The notes below the pieces were generated by a model. That model was not told where the DNA came from. It ran no database searches and saw only the letters and a program-made list of their open reading frames with translations. The position numbers and the translations under genes were made by a program. From Streptomyces fragilis (lineage in GTDB: Bacteria; Actinomycetota; Actinomycetes; Streptomycetales; Streptomycetaceae), in the NCBI RefSeq assembly GCF_003112515.1, contig NZ_BEVZ01000008.1:310001-374000 (forward strand): 64,000 bases of DNA, given 5' to 3'. This document shows, piece by piece, positions 33,989-41,741 of this stretch. The stretch's first letter is position 1. Each line of letters begins with the position of its first letter.

Positions 33989-34369
33989 GTGGCCGTGTCG
34001 AATCCGGATGAGATGCTCGTGGCCCTCTCGGCCGCGGTGGAGAACGAGCGAAGCAATCAGATGTCGCTGACCGTGGTCGTCGGCGGGGCCGTCATCACCG
34101 GCCGGCTGGCCCCCGAGGCGGTGTGGAGGGAGCGGGTCGCGGAGGTGCTGAAGGCATCGGACCGCCTCGGCCCGTTCGCCGACGTCTTCGCCGACGACCG
34201 GCGGGCGGGACGGCCCGGGCGCGGCGAGGAGCCCACGCATCTGCACTTCCACCTCGCCCGGATCCTCCAGGGCAGCTTCGGCATCCCGGAGACGGGTGGC
34301 ATGTACCGGGTGGCGATCAAGGACGTCAGCGCGTGGACCGTCGGGGACTTCAGCTACTCCGACCAGTGA
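33989..34369 (+). CDS. Hypothetical protein, possibly GvpU-like
   Basis: A 126-residue soluble protein. Pattern VVVGGAVITGRL, an acidic middle (DVFADD), THLHFHLARI and the end AWTVGDFSYSDQ recall the gas-vesicle accessory protein GvpU, but no other gvp gene is in the window and the resemblance is from memory. Two GTG codons (33989, 33995) could start it. The 530 bases before it (33456-33988) hold only the palindrome and no gene I can support. Confidence 0.6.
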   Translation: MAVSNPDEMLVALSAAVENERSNQMSLTVVVGGAVITGRLAPEAVWRERVAEVLKASDRLGPFADVFADDRRAGRPGRGEEPTHLHFHLARILQGSFGIPETGGMYRVAIKDVSAWTVGDFSYSDQ

Positions 34370-34475
34370 GGTGAGCCGTGAATCCCGGGCGTGCGGCATG
34401 CGCACGCCCGCGGCCGTGGAAAGAACGCCGCCGGGACGGGCCGGAAATCAGAGCTCGCATTGCCGGAAAACAAAG

Positions 34476-34515
34476 CGAACTGGGGTCCGCACCACAAGGT
34501 GCGGACCCCAGTTCG
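34476..34515 (-). terminator. Terminator of cold-shock gene 2
   Basis: A perfect 18-bp stem around the loop ACAA, 23 bases after the stop codon. Confidence 0.9.
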
Positions 34516-34538
34516 ACGATATCGCCGGTGCCGACGCG

Positions 34539-34742
34539 TCAGGCCGGAACGATGTTCTCGGCCGTCGGGCCCTTCTGGCCCTGCGCGATGTCGAACGACA
34601 CCTTCTGGCCTTCCAGCAGCTCGCGGAAGCCCTGGGTGGCGATGTTGGAGTAATGGGCGAAGACGTCGGCGCCACCGCCGTCCTGCTCGATGAAGCCGAA
34701 GCCCTTTTCGGCGTTGAACCACTTCACGGTGCCGGTAGCCAT
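34539..34742 (-). CDS. Cold-shock protein, CspA family (copy 2)
   Basis: A 67-residue OB-fold protein starting MATGTVKWFNAEKGFGFIEQ with RNP1 and RNP2 intact. The first 34 residues differ from copy 1 at position 3 only; differences concentrate around residues 35-60 (IATQGFRELLEGQKVSF versus INSSGFRELQEGQRVNF). Its leader carries the same conserved block as copy 1. A GAAGGAGAAG ribosome site precedes ATG. Confidence 0.97.
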   Translation of the reverse strand: MATGTVKWFNAEKGFGFIEQDGGGADVFAHYSNIATQGFRELLEGQKVSFDIAQGQKGPTAENIVPA

Positions 34743-34823
34743 GTTCTTCTCCTTCGGACGGTGTCAGGAACACGCGGAGTGCGCATTTCCGTGTCGCCGT
34801 GTTGATCAGCCGTCGGAAAACCT

Positions 34824-34861
34824 TCTGGCAACCACACCTGCAACTGATTCGACAGTAGCAC
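34824..34861 (-). promoter_or_regulatory. Conserved leader block of cold-shock gene 2
   Basis: On the minus strand GTGCTAC, CAGTTGCAG, TGGTTGCCAGA in the order and near spacing seen upstream of copy 1, about 120 bases before the start. Confidence 0.6.
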
Positions 34862-34970
34862 GCTGCGGTTGTCCCTAAGTGATGCGAAATGTGCGCCGCC
34901 CGCTCCCGGACAATTACTTCCCGTGCGTGCCGCCCGGAATTCTCACTTCTGCACGACAGAAATCACCGGG

Positions 34971-35579
34971 TCATCCGTACAGAGCGCGTCCTCCGGGGCT
35001 GCCGGCCGTGAAGCGCTGTCCCATGGCGATCTCGTCGCCGATCACCGACCAGACGGTCTCGTCGTCATGGAAGGGGAGCGGGTCCACGTCGCCGGTCTCC
35101 TGGCGGATCCGCTCCACCTCGTGCTCCAGGAGCGCGAAGCCGGTCTCCTGATCGCCGTCGAAGGTGAACTCCTCGAGCAGGCGCTGGATCCGGGCGGCGA
35201 CCTGGACGAGGGAGGAGACGTCCGTGTGGAGCGCCTGCGCCGTCTCCTCGTCGGAGTCGAAGGCGAACACCTTGCCGGACCCGGGATCGAGGGCGAGGTG
35301 GGCGTTGAGCAGCCAGCCGATGACGGGCCACTCGCCCGCGCCCTCCGGGGCGTCCTCGAAGTCCTCCAGATGGACGGTCTCCCGCACGAGGGACAGCCGG
35401 CCGGACTCCCCGCCGGGGCGGTACAGCGTGACCACCCCGGTGGGCACACCGACGGTCCGCAGCAGGCGGGCGCCCTCGGTGTCCGCCACGGCGGGCGGGA
35501 AGGCGGTGGCGGGAAGGGTCGTGAGCCGGTCCTCGCCGAAGAGGCCGGCGAGTTCGCCGCGGGTGACGCCGAAAAGCAC
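34971..35579 (-). CDS. SUKH-family immunity-like protein
   Basis: A 202-residue acidic protein. LALDPGSGKVFAFDSDEET followed by LHTDVSSLVQV and a terminal PLPFHDDETVWSVIGDEIAMG fit the SUKH superfamily, whose members neutralise nuclease or deaminase toxins. No matching toxin gene is adjacent. The GTG at 35579 was chosen because GGAG lies about eight bases upstream. It stands at the edge of a region with tRNA-derived repeats, so it may be horizontally acquired. Confidence 0.75.
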   Translation of the reverse strand: MLFGVTRGELAGLFGEDRLTTLPATAFPPAVADTEGARLLRTVGVPTGVVTLYRPGGESGRLSLVRETVHLEDFEDAPEGAGEWPVIGWLLNAHLALDPGSGKVFAFDSDEETAQALHTDVSSLVQVAARIQRLLEEFTFDGDQETGFALLEHEVERIRQETGDVDPLPFHDDETVWSVIGDEIAMGQRFTAGSPGGRALYG

Positions 35580-35624
35580 TGTCAGAACTCCGAACTCCGA
35601 ACTCCGCGTCGCGACACGAGTATT

Positions 35625-35653
35625 GGTGGACCCAAGTATGGGTGGACCCAAGT
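35625..35653 (-). promoter_or_regulatory. Direct repeats upstream of the SUKH gene
   Basis: GGTGGACCCAAGT occurs at 35625-35637 and 35641-35653, 16 bases apart start to start, about 50 bases upstream of the SUKH start. Possible regulator binding sites. Confidence 0.45.
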
Positions 35654-35710
35654 CCTCACGGCGACAGCGTGCGGAGGGCGTGCGGCCTCTGCGTGATCCG
35701 GACAACGAAC

Positions 35711-35790
35711 AACCCCAGGTCATCGACCTGGGGCGCTCTCAGCTCGGGACGCGACGGCGCTTGGGCGGGCTCGGCGCTGTGACCGGCAGC
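35711..35790. repeat. Degenerate att-like copy: tRNA-Gly terminator plus tRNA fragment
   Basis: AACCCCAGGTC, 4 bases, GACCTGGGG then CGCTCTCAGCTCGGGA and CGACGGCGCTTGGGCGGGCT. The same terminator, tRNA anticodon-arm fragment and following 25 bases occur at 38118-38215. The T arm and acceptor part present there are deleted here. Confidence 0.65.
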
Positions 35791-35819
35791 TGACCGGCCG
35801 CGCCGCACCGGTATCCCGG

Positions 35820-35852
35820 GGTGCCCGACCCTGTCTCACCGGGTCGGGCACC
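35820..35852 (-). terminator. Terminator of the xylanase gene
   Basis: GGTGCCCGACCC, nine-base loop, GGGTCGGGCACC: perfect 12-bp stem, 20 bases after the xylanase stop. Confidence 0.85.
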
Positions 35853-35872
35853 TTGTGCGGGACGTGCTCCGC

Positions 35873-37345
35873 TCAGCTACGGGTCCAGCTCTGGTTGCTG
35901 CCGCCCGAGCAGGAGTAGAGCTGGATCAGGGTGCCGTTGCCGGTGCCGGCGCCGACGGCGTCGAGGCAGAGGCCGGACTGGACGCCGGTGATGGAGCCGT
36001 TGGAGTTGAGGCGCCACTTCTGGTTGTCGCCGCCCCAGCAGCTGTAGATCTGGACCTTGGCGCCGTTGCCGGTGCCGGCGGCGTCCAGGCACTTGTTGCC
36101 GTAGACCCTGAGCTCACCGGCCGCGGTGAACGACCACTGCTGGTTGGTGCCGTTGCTGCAGTCGTACAGCTGGACCTGCGTGCCGTCGGTGGTGCTGGAG
36201 TTGGGCACGTCCACGCAACGACCCGAGGCCACGCCCTTGATCGGACCGGTGCCCGAGGGAGAGGTGGGCGTCGGGGTCGGCGTGGGGGTCGGGGTGGGGC
36301 CGGGGTTGGACGAACCGCTGTTGAGCGCGTTGAGGACGGCGGTGTAGGCGGCCTTCTTGCTGCCGTCGTTGTTGAACAGCAGCGGCGTGTCCCCGGACCG
36401 CCAGGAGTCGCTGTCACGCACGCCCCAGACGGTGATGCCCAGGCAGCGCGAAACGGCCAGGCAGTCGTTCACCACGGCGGCGTAGGTCGTGGACGAGGCG
36501 CCCTGGATGTCGAGTTCGGTGATCGCCACGTCGACGCCGAGGGCCGCGAAGTTCTGCAGCGTGGTGCGGAAGTTGCTGTTGTAAGGGCTGCCGCTGTTGA
36601 AGTGCGACTGGAAGCCGACGCAGTCGATCGGCACGCCGCGCTGCTTGAAGTCCTTGACCATGTTGTACATGGCCTGGGTCTTGGCCCAGGTCCAGTTCTC
36701 GACGTTGTAGTCGTTGTAACAGAGCTTGGCGGACGGGTCGGCGGCACGCGCGGTGCGGAACGCCACCTCGATCCAGTCGTTGCCGGTGCGCTGCAGGTTG
36801 GAGTCGCGCCGCGCTCCGGAGTTGCCGTCCTCGAAGGCCTCGTTCACGACGTCCCACTGGGCGATCCTGCCCTTGTAGTGGCCCATCACGCCGTTGATGT
36901 GGTCGATCATCGCCTGGCGCAGGGTGCTGCCGCTGAGGTTCTGCATCCAGCTCGGCTGCTGCGAGTGCCAGGCCAGGGTGTGGCCGCGCACCTGCTTGCC
37001 GTTCTGCACCGCCCAGTTGAAGACGCGGTCGGCGGAGGTGAAGTTGAACTGACCGCGCTGCGGCTCGGTCGCGTCGATCTTCATCTCGTTCTCGGCCGTC
37101 ACCATGTTGAACTCACGGTTCGCGATCGACGTGTACGTCGAGTCGCCCAGCTTGCCCGAGGCGATCGCGGTGCCGAAGTAGCGGCCGTTCTGCTTCGCGG
37201 CGGCACCGAGCGTGCTCTCGGCGGCGCTCGCGTTCGACGGTCCGACCAGTGCGGTGGCCAGGCCGACGGCGCCGACGACCAGTGCCAGCACCGGGCCGCG
37301 GATCCTTCGGCGGATGTCGGATGTGGGGAGGGCGTACGAGCCCAT
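35873..37345 (-). CDS. xlnA: Secreted endo-1,4-beta-xylanase, GH10 plus ricin-type CBM13
   Basis: A 490-residue secreted enzyme that hydrolyses xylan backbones. Signal peptide about 1-42 with an RRRIRG n-region; GH10 barrel about 43-343 with acid/base Glu169 (VVNEAF) and nucleophile Glu277 (ITELDI); a PT-repeat linker (about 347-362); a ricin-B/CBM13 domain with three QXW-type repeats to the end. Motif for motif it follows S. lividans XlnA as I remember it (MGSYALP start, ENEMKIDATEPQRGQF). GGAGG precedes the ATG at 37345. Confidence 0.97.
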   Translation of the reverse strand: MGSYALPTSDIRRRIRGPVLALVVGAVGLATALVGPSNASAAESTLGAAAKQNGRYFGTAIASGKLGDSTYTSIANREFNMVTAENEMKIDATEPQRGQFNFTSADRVFNWAVQNGKQVRGHTLAWHSQQPSWMQNLSGSTLRQAMIDHINGVMGHYKGRIAQWDVVNEAFEDGNSGARRDSNLQRTGNDWIEVAFRTARAADPSAKLCYNDYNVENWTWAKTQAMYNMVKDFKQRGVPIDCVGFQSHFNSGSPYNSNFRTTLQNFAALGVDVAITELDIQGASSTTYAAVVNDCLAVSRCLGITVWGVRDSDSWRSGDTPLLFNNDGSKKAAYTAVLNALNSGSSNPGPTPTPTPTPTPTSPSGTGPIKGVASGRCVDVPNSSTTDGTQVQLYDCSNGTNQQWSFTAAGELRVYGNKCLDAAGTGNGAKVQIYSCWGGDNQKWRLNSNGSITGVQSGLCLDAVGAGTGNGTLIQLYSCSGGSNQSWTRS

Positions 37346-37812
37346 GACTGTGCCTCCATTGCAGGTATCGCGGATGAACGGCGGAACGGAAGAACTGACG
37401 CCGAGGGCTGAGGGGCTGGACCGCAGGCCCCTGGTGGCCCTGTTGGGGCGGGCGGTGCGGACCGGAAGCGGGTGACGCGGGGTCATGGCCCGTCAGGGAC
37501 CAGAGGGACCTGCGGCGATCGCCGGCAGTGTTGTGACACGAACATGGCGTACCTCACCGTCGCGGCTCGGCCGGAGGGAACGCACGCGGCGTGCCTGTCT
37601 GCTCTCCGTGCGAAGAGACAGGACGCCCTGGTGCGAACCTCACCGGACCAGGTGATGTGTGGGGGGCGGTCGTGCGCGTGCTGCGGTGCGGGTCTGTGGT
37701 GCCTGCAGGGGCACCTGTGGTCGTCTGTGGCCAGTCGTTCCAGTGGAGGATGATTGTGGTGCCGCAAGGGGCCGTCAATACACTCGGCAGAAAAACATTT
37801 CTCTCCGCCGAC

Positions 37813-37823
37813 CGAAACTTTCG
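37813..37823. promoter_or_regulatory. CGAAACTTTCG inverted repeat upstream of xlnA
   Basis: Perfect CGAAA/TTTCG pair around one base. Boxes of this kind have been described upstream of actinomycete xylanase genes as repressor sites (from memory). It lies about 470 bases from the xlnA start. Confidence 0.45.
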
Positions 37824-38007
37824 ATTTACCGGTGTTCCGGTGGGCGTTCCGGGTGCTCCGGCCCACGCGTCAGTCAGGCCAGGTGGAGACAGGGAAAGGC
37901 CGCCGCTCACCCACTCCTCCCCTCGCGGGGATCTGCCGCACCGGTGCGAAATCCGGCCGCAGAACTGGGAACACGCGGGCCGCGATATCGAGATGTCCGA
38001 GCCTTCT

Positions 38008-38021
38008 TCGAAACATTTCGA
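38008..38021. promoter_or_regulatory. Second CGAAA-type inverted repeat
   Basis: TCGAAA, CA, TTTCGA: perfect 6-bp arms, about 190 bases from the first box. Confidence 0.35.
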
Positions 38022-38069
38022 CGCGTCTTCGCCGCCGGTGACGGGCGCACACGTTGCGCGAGGTGGCGG

Positions 38070-38215
38070 GCGCGCGGAGGGCGCGGAGCCCTCCGGAAAA
38101 GGTCCAGACAGCAAACGAACCCCAGGTCGATGACCTGGGGTTCGACTGTGGAGCGGGCGACGAGAATCGAACTCGCGCTCTCAGCTTGGGAGGCGACGGC
38201 GCTTGGGCGGGCTCG
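38070..38215. repeat. Partial tRNA-Gly copy with flank (candidate attachment-site remnant)
   Basis: From about 38070 to 38191 the sequence parallels 39812-39931: GCGGAGGGC-CGGAGCC, GGTC-AGACA, the CCCCAGGTC/GACCTGGGG terminator and then the 3' 41 bases of the tRNA-Gly with one mismatch, including the encoded CCA. The match stops at the anticodon loop. The following 25 bases match the degenerate copy at 35711-35790 instead. Confidence 0.85.
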
Positions 38216-38457
38216 GGTCTGTGACCTGCGCTTTCGCCGGGTGTGGCTTCCGATGCAGGTGTCGGGAGACACCGCTGCAGACCGTGGTTCTCCGCTCGTA
38301 CGGGCACGGTGAGGGCACGCGCCCGGGCACTTGGCCGAGAGCCGGGCGGGGTGACCTGGAGTGCCTGCTCAGAGTTGTGCAGGAGGCGGACCATCGGTGC
38401 CGGGTTGCGACTGCGTACGGGGATCTTCAGCCCGTGGGCTTGACGGCTTGCCGCGAC

Positions 38458-38473
38458 TTAAGGAATTACTTAA
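38458..38473. promoter_or_regulatory. Inverted repeat in the higBA promoter
   Basis: TTAAG, GAATTA, CTTAA. It overlaps the expected -10 region downstream of TTGACG at 38440-38445 and is the likely operator for the HigA antitoxin. Confidence 0.5.
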
Positions 38474-38503
38474 CCTCGTTACCAGGTGTCGAGGAGAGCT
38501 GTC

Positions 38504-38866
38504 TTGAGCTGGTCTGTCAAGGTCACTGATGAGTACGCGGAGTGGTTCAGGGTCCTGATCAAAGAGGACCTGGGATCGGCCTCCCAGGTCGCTCAAGCCG
38601 TGGCCGCACTGCGCGAGGTCGGCCCGACGTTGGGGCGTCCGCTTGTCGACCGCTTGAAGGGCTCCGAGTTGCACCACCTGAAGGAGCTGAGGCCCGGTTC
38701 CGGTGGACGCTCCGAGATCCGGATCATCTTCGCCTTCGACCCGACGCGCTCCGCCCTGCTGCTTCTCGGCGGAGACAAGGCAGGAAACTGGGAGCGTTGG
38801 TATCGCGACCACATCCCGCTGGCGGAACAGCTCTACCGCGAGTACGTCAGCGACGACGAGGACTGA
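38504..38866 (+). CDS. HigB/RelE-type toxin (Gp49-like, DUF891)
   Basis: A 120-residue protein, starting at TTG 38504 after GAGGAGAG. The order KELRPG..GRSEIRIIFAF ... LLLGGDKAGNWERWYRDHIPLAEQLY is that of phage-derived Gp49-like HigB toxins, ribosome-dependent mRNA nucleases. The antitoxin gene follows nine bases after its stop. Lower GC and location between tRNA repeats suggest acquisition with a mobile element. Confidence 0.88.
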   Translation: MSWSVKVTDEYAEWFRVLIKEDLGSASQVAQAVAALREVGPTLGRPLVDRLKGSELHHLKELRPGSGGRSEIRIIFAFDPTRSALLLLGGDKAGNWERWYRDHIPLAEQLYREYVSDDED

Positions 38867-38875
38867 GGAGTGGCC

Positions 38876-39226
38876 ATGCCCAAGAAGGTCGCACAGGACT
38901 GGGAAGTTCTGGAGCAGGAGCTGTACGAGGCCGGTGTGAAGCCCGCCGATGTGGAAGCCGGCTCCCGGCGCCTCCTGGCCGAGGCACGCGGTCACCAGCT
39001 GGCAGAGGCGCGGCGGCAGTCCGGCCTTGCCCAGCGTGACGTCGCTACCCGGATGGGGGTCAGCGTCGCGAGGGTGTCCCAGATCGAGCACGGCGAGAGC
39101 GCCACCCTGGACGTCATCGCCCGTTACGTCGAAGCGCTCGGCGGGAGGCTCGACCTGGTCGCCGACTTCGGCGACCACACCCTGCGTATGCCGGCCAGCG
39201 GTGAGCAGGGTGCCGCGGCAGCGTAG
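38876..39226 (+). CDS. HigA-type XRE antitoxin
   Basis: A 116-residue protein with a Cro/C1 helix-turn-helix at about 43-95 (GLAQRDVATRMGVSVARVSQ, then GESATLDVIARYVEALGG). It should neutralise the preceding toxin and repress the shared promoter. ATG 38876 was chosen because GAGGAG lies seven bases upstream; an in-frame GTG at 38870 is possible. Confidence 0.9.
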   Translation: MPKKVAQDWEVLEQELYEAGVKPADVEAGSRRLLAEARGHQLAEARRQSGLAQRDVATRMGVSVARVSQIEHGESATLDVIARYVEALGGRLDLVADFGDHTLRMPASGEQGAAAA

Positions 39227-39811
39227 CTGCGGCTTCCGTGTGTGTTGGGAGGTACCACAATCACCGTCGGCTGTGATGAACTGCTGGGCTGCGGATTCGA
39301 TGACTGTCGGATTGCCAGCGATTGTGCCACGGGCCTGTTTACGCTGCCCCAAAGCGCGGACGTGAGAATGAAGTGCGCTCACCGTGAGCACTTCGACTGT
39401 TGTGCGAGGTGCGTTTCGCTTGGAGACATCACTCCTTCATGGGGCCGACGCGGGACTGGTGACAGCAGTGCGTGGTGATGGCGTGTCACCGCGCCTCCAG
39501 ATCGAGAGCTGTCTCATCGACTGCTAGGTAGTTGTCTGTGGTTGCCGCCTCCAGATATCCCTCCAAGGAAGGGGCCGAGGGCTCAGGGCTGAGGTCGAGG
39601 AGCTGCTGCCACGTGCACTCGTCCCCGTCCGCAAAGCCGCGTTCGAACGGCTGTCAGGTAGCTGTTCCTTTGTTGAGCCCTGAGTCGTTTCCCAAGTGGT
39701 GGAAGCACCTGCCCACTCTGCCATCGGTCACCACGTGCGGTCCCAGTAACTGGCGCTTTGCTGGATTTCAGTGCAGGAGGGACGCCCGTGAGGCGCCTGG
39801 CCTCGACTTTG
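39227..39811. other. Low-information region between higBA and the tRNA repeat
   Basis: About 585 bases with lower GC than the surroundings and no frame that I can support. A stretch near 39585-39660 reads like broken coding sequence on the plus strand (AEVEELLPRALVPVRKAAFE), perhaps a decayed gene of the integrated element. Confidence 0.35.
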
Positions 39812-39931
39812 GGCACGCGGAGGGCACGGAGCCTGAAAATGGTCTAGACAATAAACAAACCCCAGGTCGCTGACCTGGGGTTTCTCTCTGGAGCGGGTGA
39901 CGAGAATCGAACTCGCGCTCTCAGCTTGGGA
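39812..39931. repeat. Repeat partner spanning the tRNA-Gly 3' end
   Basis: The intact counterpart of 38070-38191, offset 1740 bases through most of its length. It comprises the flank, the tRNA terminator (CCCCAGGTC, CGCT, GACCTGGGG, on both strands) and the 3' half of the functional tRNA. Confidence 0.85.
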
Positions 39932-39962
39932 AGCTGATGTTCTACCATTAAACTACACCCGC
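39889..39962 (-). tRNA. tRNA-Gly (anticodon CCC)
   Basis: On the minus strand GCGGGTG begins the acceptor stem at 39962 and pairs with CACCCGC; the anticodon loop is TTCCCAA giving CCC; the T arm holds GTTCGATTC; discriminator T and an encoded CCA end at 39889. A terminator hairpin follows at 39860-39881. The 3' end is duplicated at 38.1 kb, as expected for an integration target. Confidence 0.95.
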
Positions 39963-40280
39963 CTGGACGCCGGATCTGTACCGGTGTCGGCGCCCTTACT
40001 GTACCCCATCCGAGGCTCCGCGTGCTGTCGCGCGGGGCCTCGTGGCGTCGGGGCTGCGGCGTGGCTCACAGGTGTGTGGAGCGGTGTGCGGGGCACCGGA
40101 GTTGGGGCGTACGGTGGGCCGCGCGTGGAGGGCCCCGGCGGGGCCGGCCCGGTCTTCCGGCGGCGCCGGAGGGGGTCGGAGTGCCGCGTGGAAGGCCGTC
40201 CCTTTGATCCCGTAATGTGGCTTTCCTCGTCGGGTCTTCCGGTCCGGCGCGGTTCTTGGGGAAGGGACTTGAACGACTTG

Positions 40281-40448
40281 ATGGAGAGCACCGTCGTCCG
40301 CTGTGCCGAAGGGCACGTGTTCACCGCGGCTTCGTTCCCGATGCAGCAGGCCGAGCGTCTCGGCCCCGGCCGGCTGATGCGGTGTCCCCGCTGTGCGCGG
40401 CTGCGCAGCGTGGTCCCGGTGTCGGCGGGTGTGCTGCAGAAGCAGTAG
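40281..40448 (+). CDS. Small zinc-ribbon-like hypothetical protein
   Basis: A 55-residue protein with Cys8 and His12 (CAEGH) and a CPRC pair at 35-38, which could bind one zinc. Similar short proteins occur throughout Streptomyces. An in-frame TTG at 40269 is the alternative start. The region between the tRNA and this gene (39963-40280) shows no gene. Confidence 0.75.
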   Translation: MESTVVRCAEGHVFTAASFPMQQAERLGPGRLMRCPRCARLRSVVPVSAGVLQKQ

Positions 40449-40519
40449 GCGGCGCGCAGGCAGGCGTGAGCGCGGGGGTCGTCCGGCAGGGCCGGGGGCC
40501 CCCCGCGTACTCTTGCAGC

Positions 40520-41095
40520 GTGCTTCTCTCAGACCAGGACATCCGTGCCGAGATCGACAAGGGCCGGGTGACGATCGACCCGTTCGACCCCGCCATGGTG
40601 CAGCCGTCGAGTATCGACGTCAGGCTGGACCGCCTCTTCCGGGTCTTCGAGAACCACCGGTATCCCCACATCGACCCGGCGGTCGAGCAGCCGGAGCTGA
40701 CCCGGCTGGTGGAGCCGGAGGAGGACGAGCCGTTCATCCTCCACCCGGGCGAGTTCGTGCTCGCCTCCACCTACGAGGTGGTGAGCCTGCCGGACGACAT
40801 CGCGTCCCGGCTGGAGGGCAAGAGCTCGCTGGGCCGTCTCGGTCTGGTCACCCACTCCACCGCCGGTTTCATCGACCCCGGCTTCTCCGGTCACGTGACG
40901 CTGGAGCTGTCCAACCTCGCCACGCTGCCGATCAAGCTGTGGCCCGGGATGAAGATCGGCCAGCTGTGCATGTTCCGGCTGAGCTCGCCCGCCGAGTTCC
41001 CGTACGGCAGCGAGCGGTACGGCTCGCGGTACCAGGGGCAGCGCGGCCCGACGCCGTCGCGGTCCTTCCTGAACTTCCACCGCACCCAGGTCTGA
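40520..41095 (+). CDS. dcd: dCTP deaminase
   Basis: A 191-residue enzyme, the standard length, that deaminates dCTP to dUTP for thymidylate synthesis (some homologues also cleave dUTP). LLSDQDIRAEIDKGRV, QPSSIDVRL, KSSLGRLGL and THSTAGFIDPGFSGHVTLEL with the catalytic Glu are all present. The GTG start at 40520 gives the canonical N-terminus. Confidence 0.97.
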   Translation: MLLSDQDIRAEIDKGRVTIDPFDPAMVQPSSIDVRLDRLFRVFENHRYPHIDPAVEQPELTRLVEPEEDEPFILHPGEFVLASTYEVVSLPDDIASRLEGKSSLGRLGLVTHSTAGFIDPGFSGHVTLELSNLATLPIKLWPGMKIGQLCMFRLSSPAEFPYGSERYGSRYQGQRGPTPSRSFLNFHRTQV

Positions 41096-41114
41096 GCAGA
41101 GGCAGGAGAGCACC

Positions 41115-41621
41115 ATGGCTGACGCGACGGACGTGCGCGAGAACCTGACCTACGAGAGGTTCGGCGTCGCGGTGCGGGAGCTGGCCCACACCATCGCGGA
41201 GGACGGCTACCGGCCCGACATGGTGCTGTCCATCGCCCGCGGCGGCGTCTTCGTCGCGGGCGGCCTGGCCTACGCGCTGGACTGCAAGAACCTGCACCTG
41301 GTGAACGTCGAGTTCTACACCGGCGTGGGCACCACCCTGGACATGCCGGTCATGCTCGCCCCGGTGCCCAACCTGATCGACTTCTCCGAAAAGAAGGTCC
41401 TGATCACCGACGACGTCGCCGACACCGGCAAGACGCTCAAGCTGGTCCGCGACTTCTGCCTGGACACGGTCGCCGAGGTGCGCAGCGCGGTGATCTACGA
41501 GAAGTCGCACTCCCTGGTGAAGTGCGAGTACGTGTGGAAGCGCACGGACGACTGGATCAACTTCCCGTGGAGCGTGGACAAGCCGGTGGTCGGCCGTGAC
41601 GGGCAGGTCCTGGACGCCTGA
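41115..41621 (+). CDS. Phosphoribosyltransferase (xanthine/hypoxanthine type)
   Basis: A 168-residue type I PRTase. The PRPP loop is VLITDDVADTGKTL (about 94-107); SIARGGVFVAGGL is the N-terminal PRPP contact. It may salvage purines to nucleotides. It follows dcd by 19 bases with GGCAGGAG upstream, so the two nucleotide genes likely form one unit. Confidence 0.92.
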   Translation: MADATDVRENLTYERFGVAVRELAHTIAEDGYRPDMVLSIARGGVFVAGGLAYALDCKNLHLVNVEFYTGVGTTLDMPVMLAPVPNLIDFSEKKVLITDDVADTGKTLKLVRDFCLDTVAEVRSAVIYEKSHSLVKCEYVWKRTDDWINFPWSVDKPVVGRDGQVLDA

Positions 41622-41660
41622 CCCCGCCCAGACAGCCGGCCGAAGAGGCCCGTGAGCTGA

Positions 41661-41697
41661 AGAGGCCCCCGACCGCGCGTGGCGGTCGGGGGCCTCT
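41661..41697. terminator. Bidirectional terminator
   Basis: AGAGGCCCCCGACCGC, five-base loop, perfect complement: 16-bp stem between the convergent phosphoribosyltransferase and Yip1 genes. Confidence 0.9.
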
Positions 41698-41741
41698 GCC
41701 GTGTCCGTGCGCCGCCGGAGGACGGCCGGAGGGCGGCCGGG

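Larger units (their letters stand above)
37346..38069. other. Xylanase upstream region without a supportable gene
   Basis: About 720 bases. Frames cross it but none shows a domain or signal. It contains inverted CGAAA repeats at 37813-37823 and 38008-38021 and a local lower-GC stretch near 37780-37830. On the minus strand TTGACG near 37775 could be a -35 element. A long xylanase leader or remains of a lost gene are possible. Confidence 0.4.

Noticed and set aside
34835..34870. ACAACC upstream of cold-shock gene 2 as an ECF-type element
   Set aside because: The GTC in the following sequence is 13 bases away, not 16, and the conserved csp block explains the region.
37591..38133. Plus-strand 180-codon frame upstream of xlnA
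   Set aside because: No motif, poor codon bias and it runs into the tRNA-derived repeat; nothing supports translation.
39524..39873. Transposase or integrase remnant between higBA and the tRNA
   Set aside because: Neither strand shows a catalytic motif (DDE or R-H-R-Y); only a vague coding-like stretch remains.
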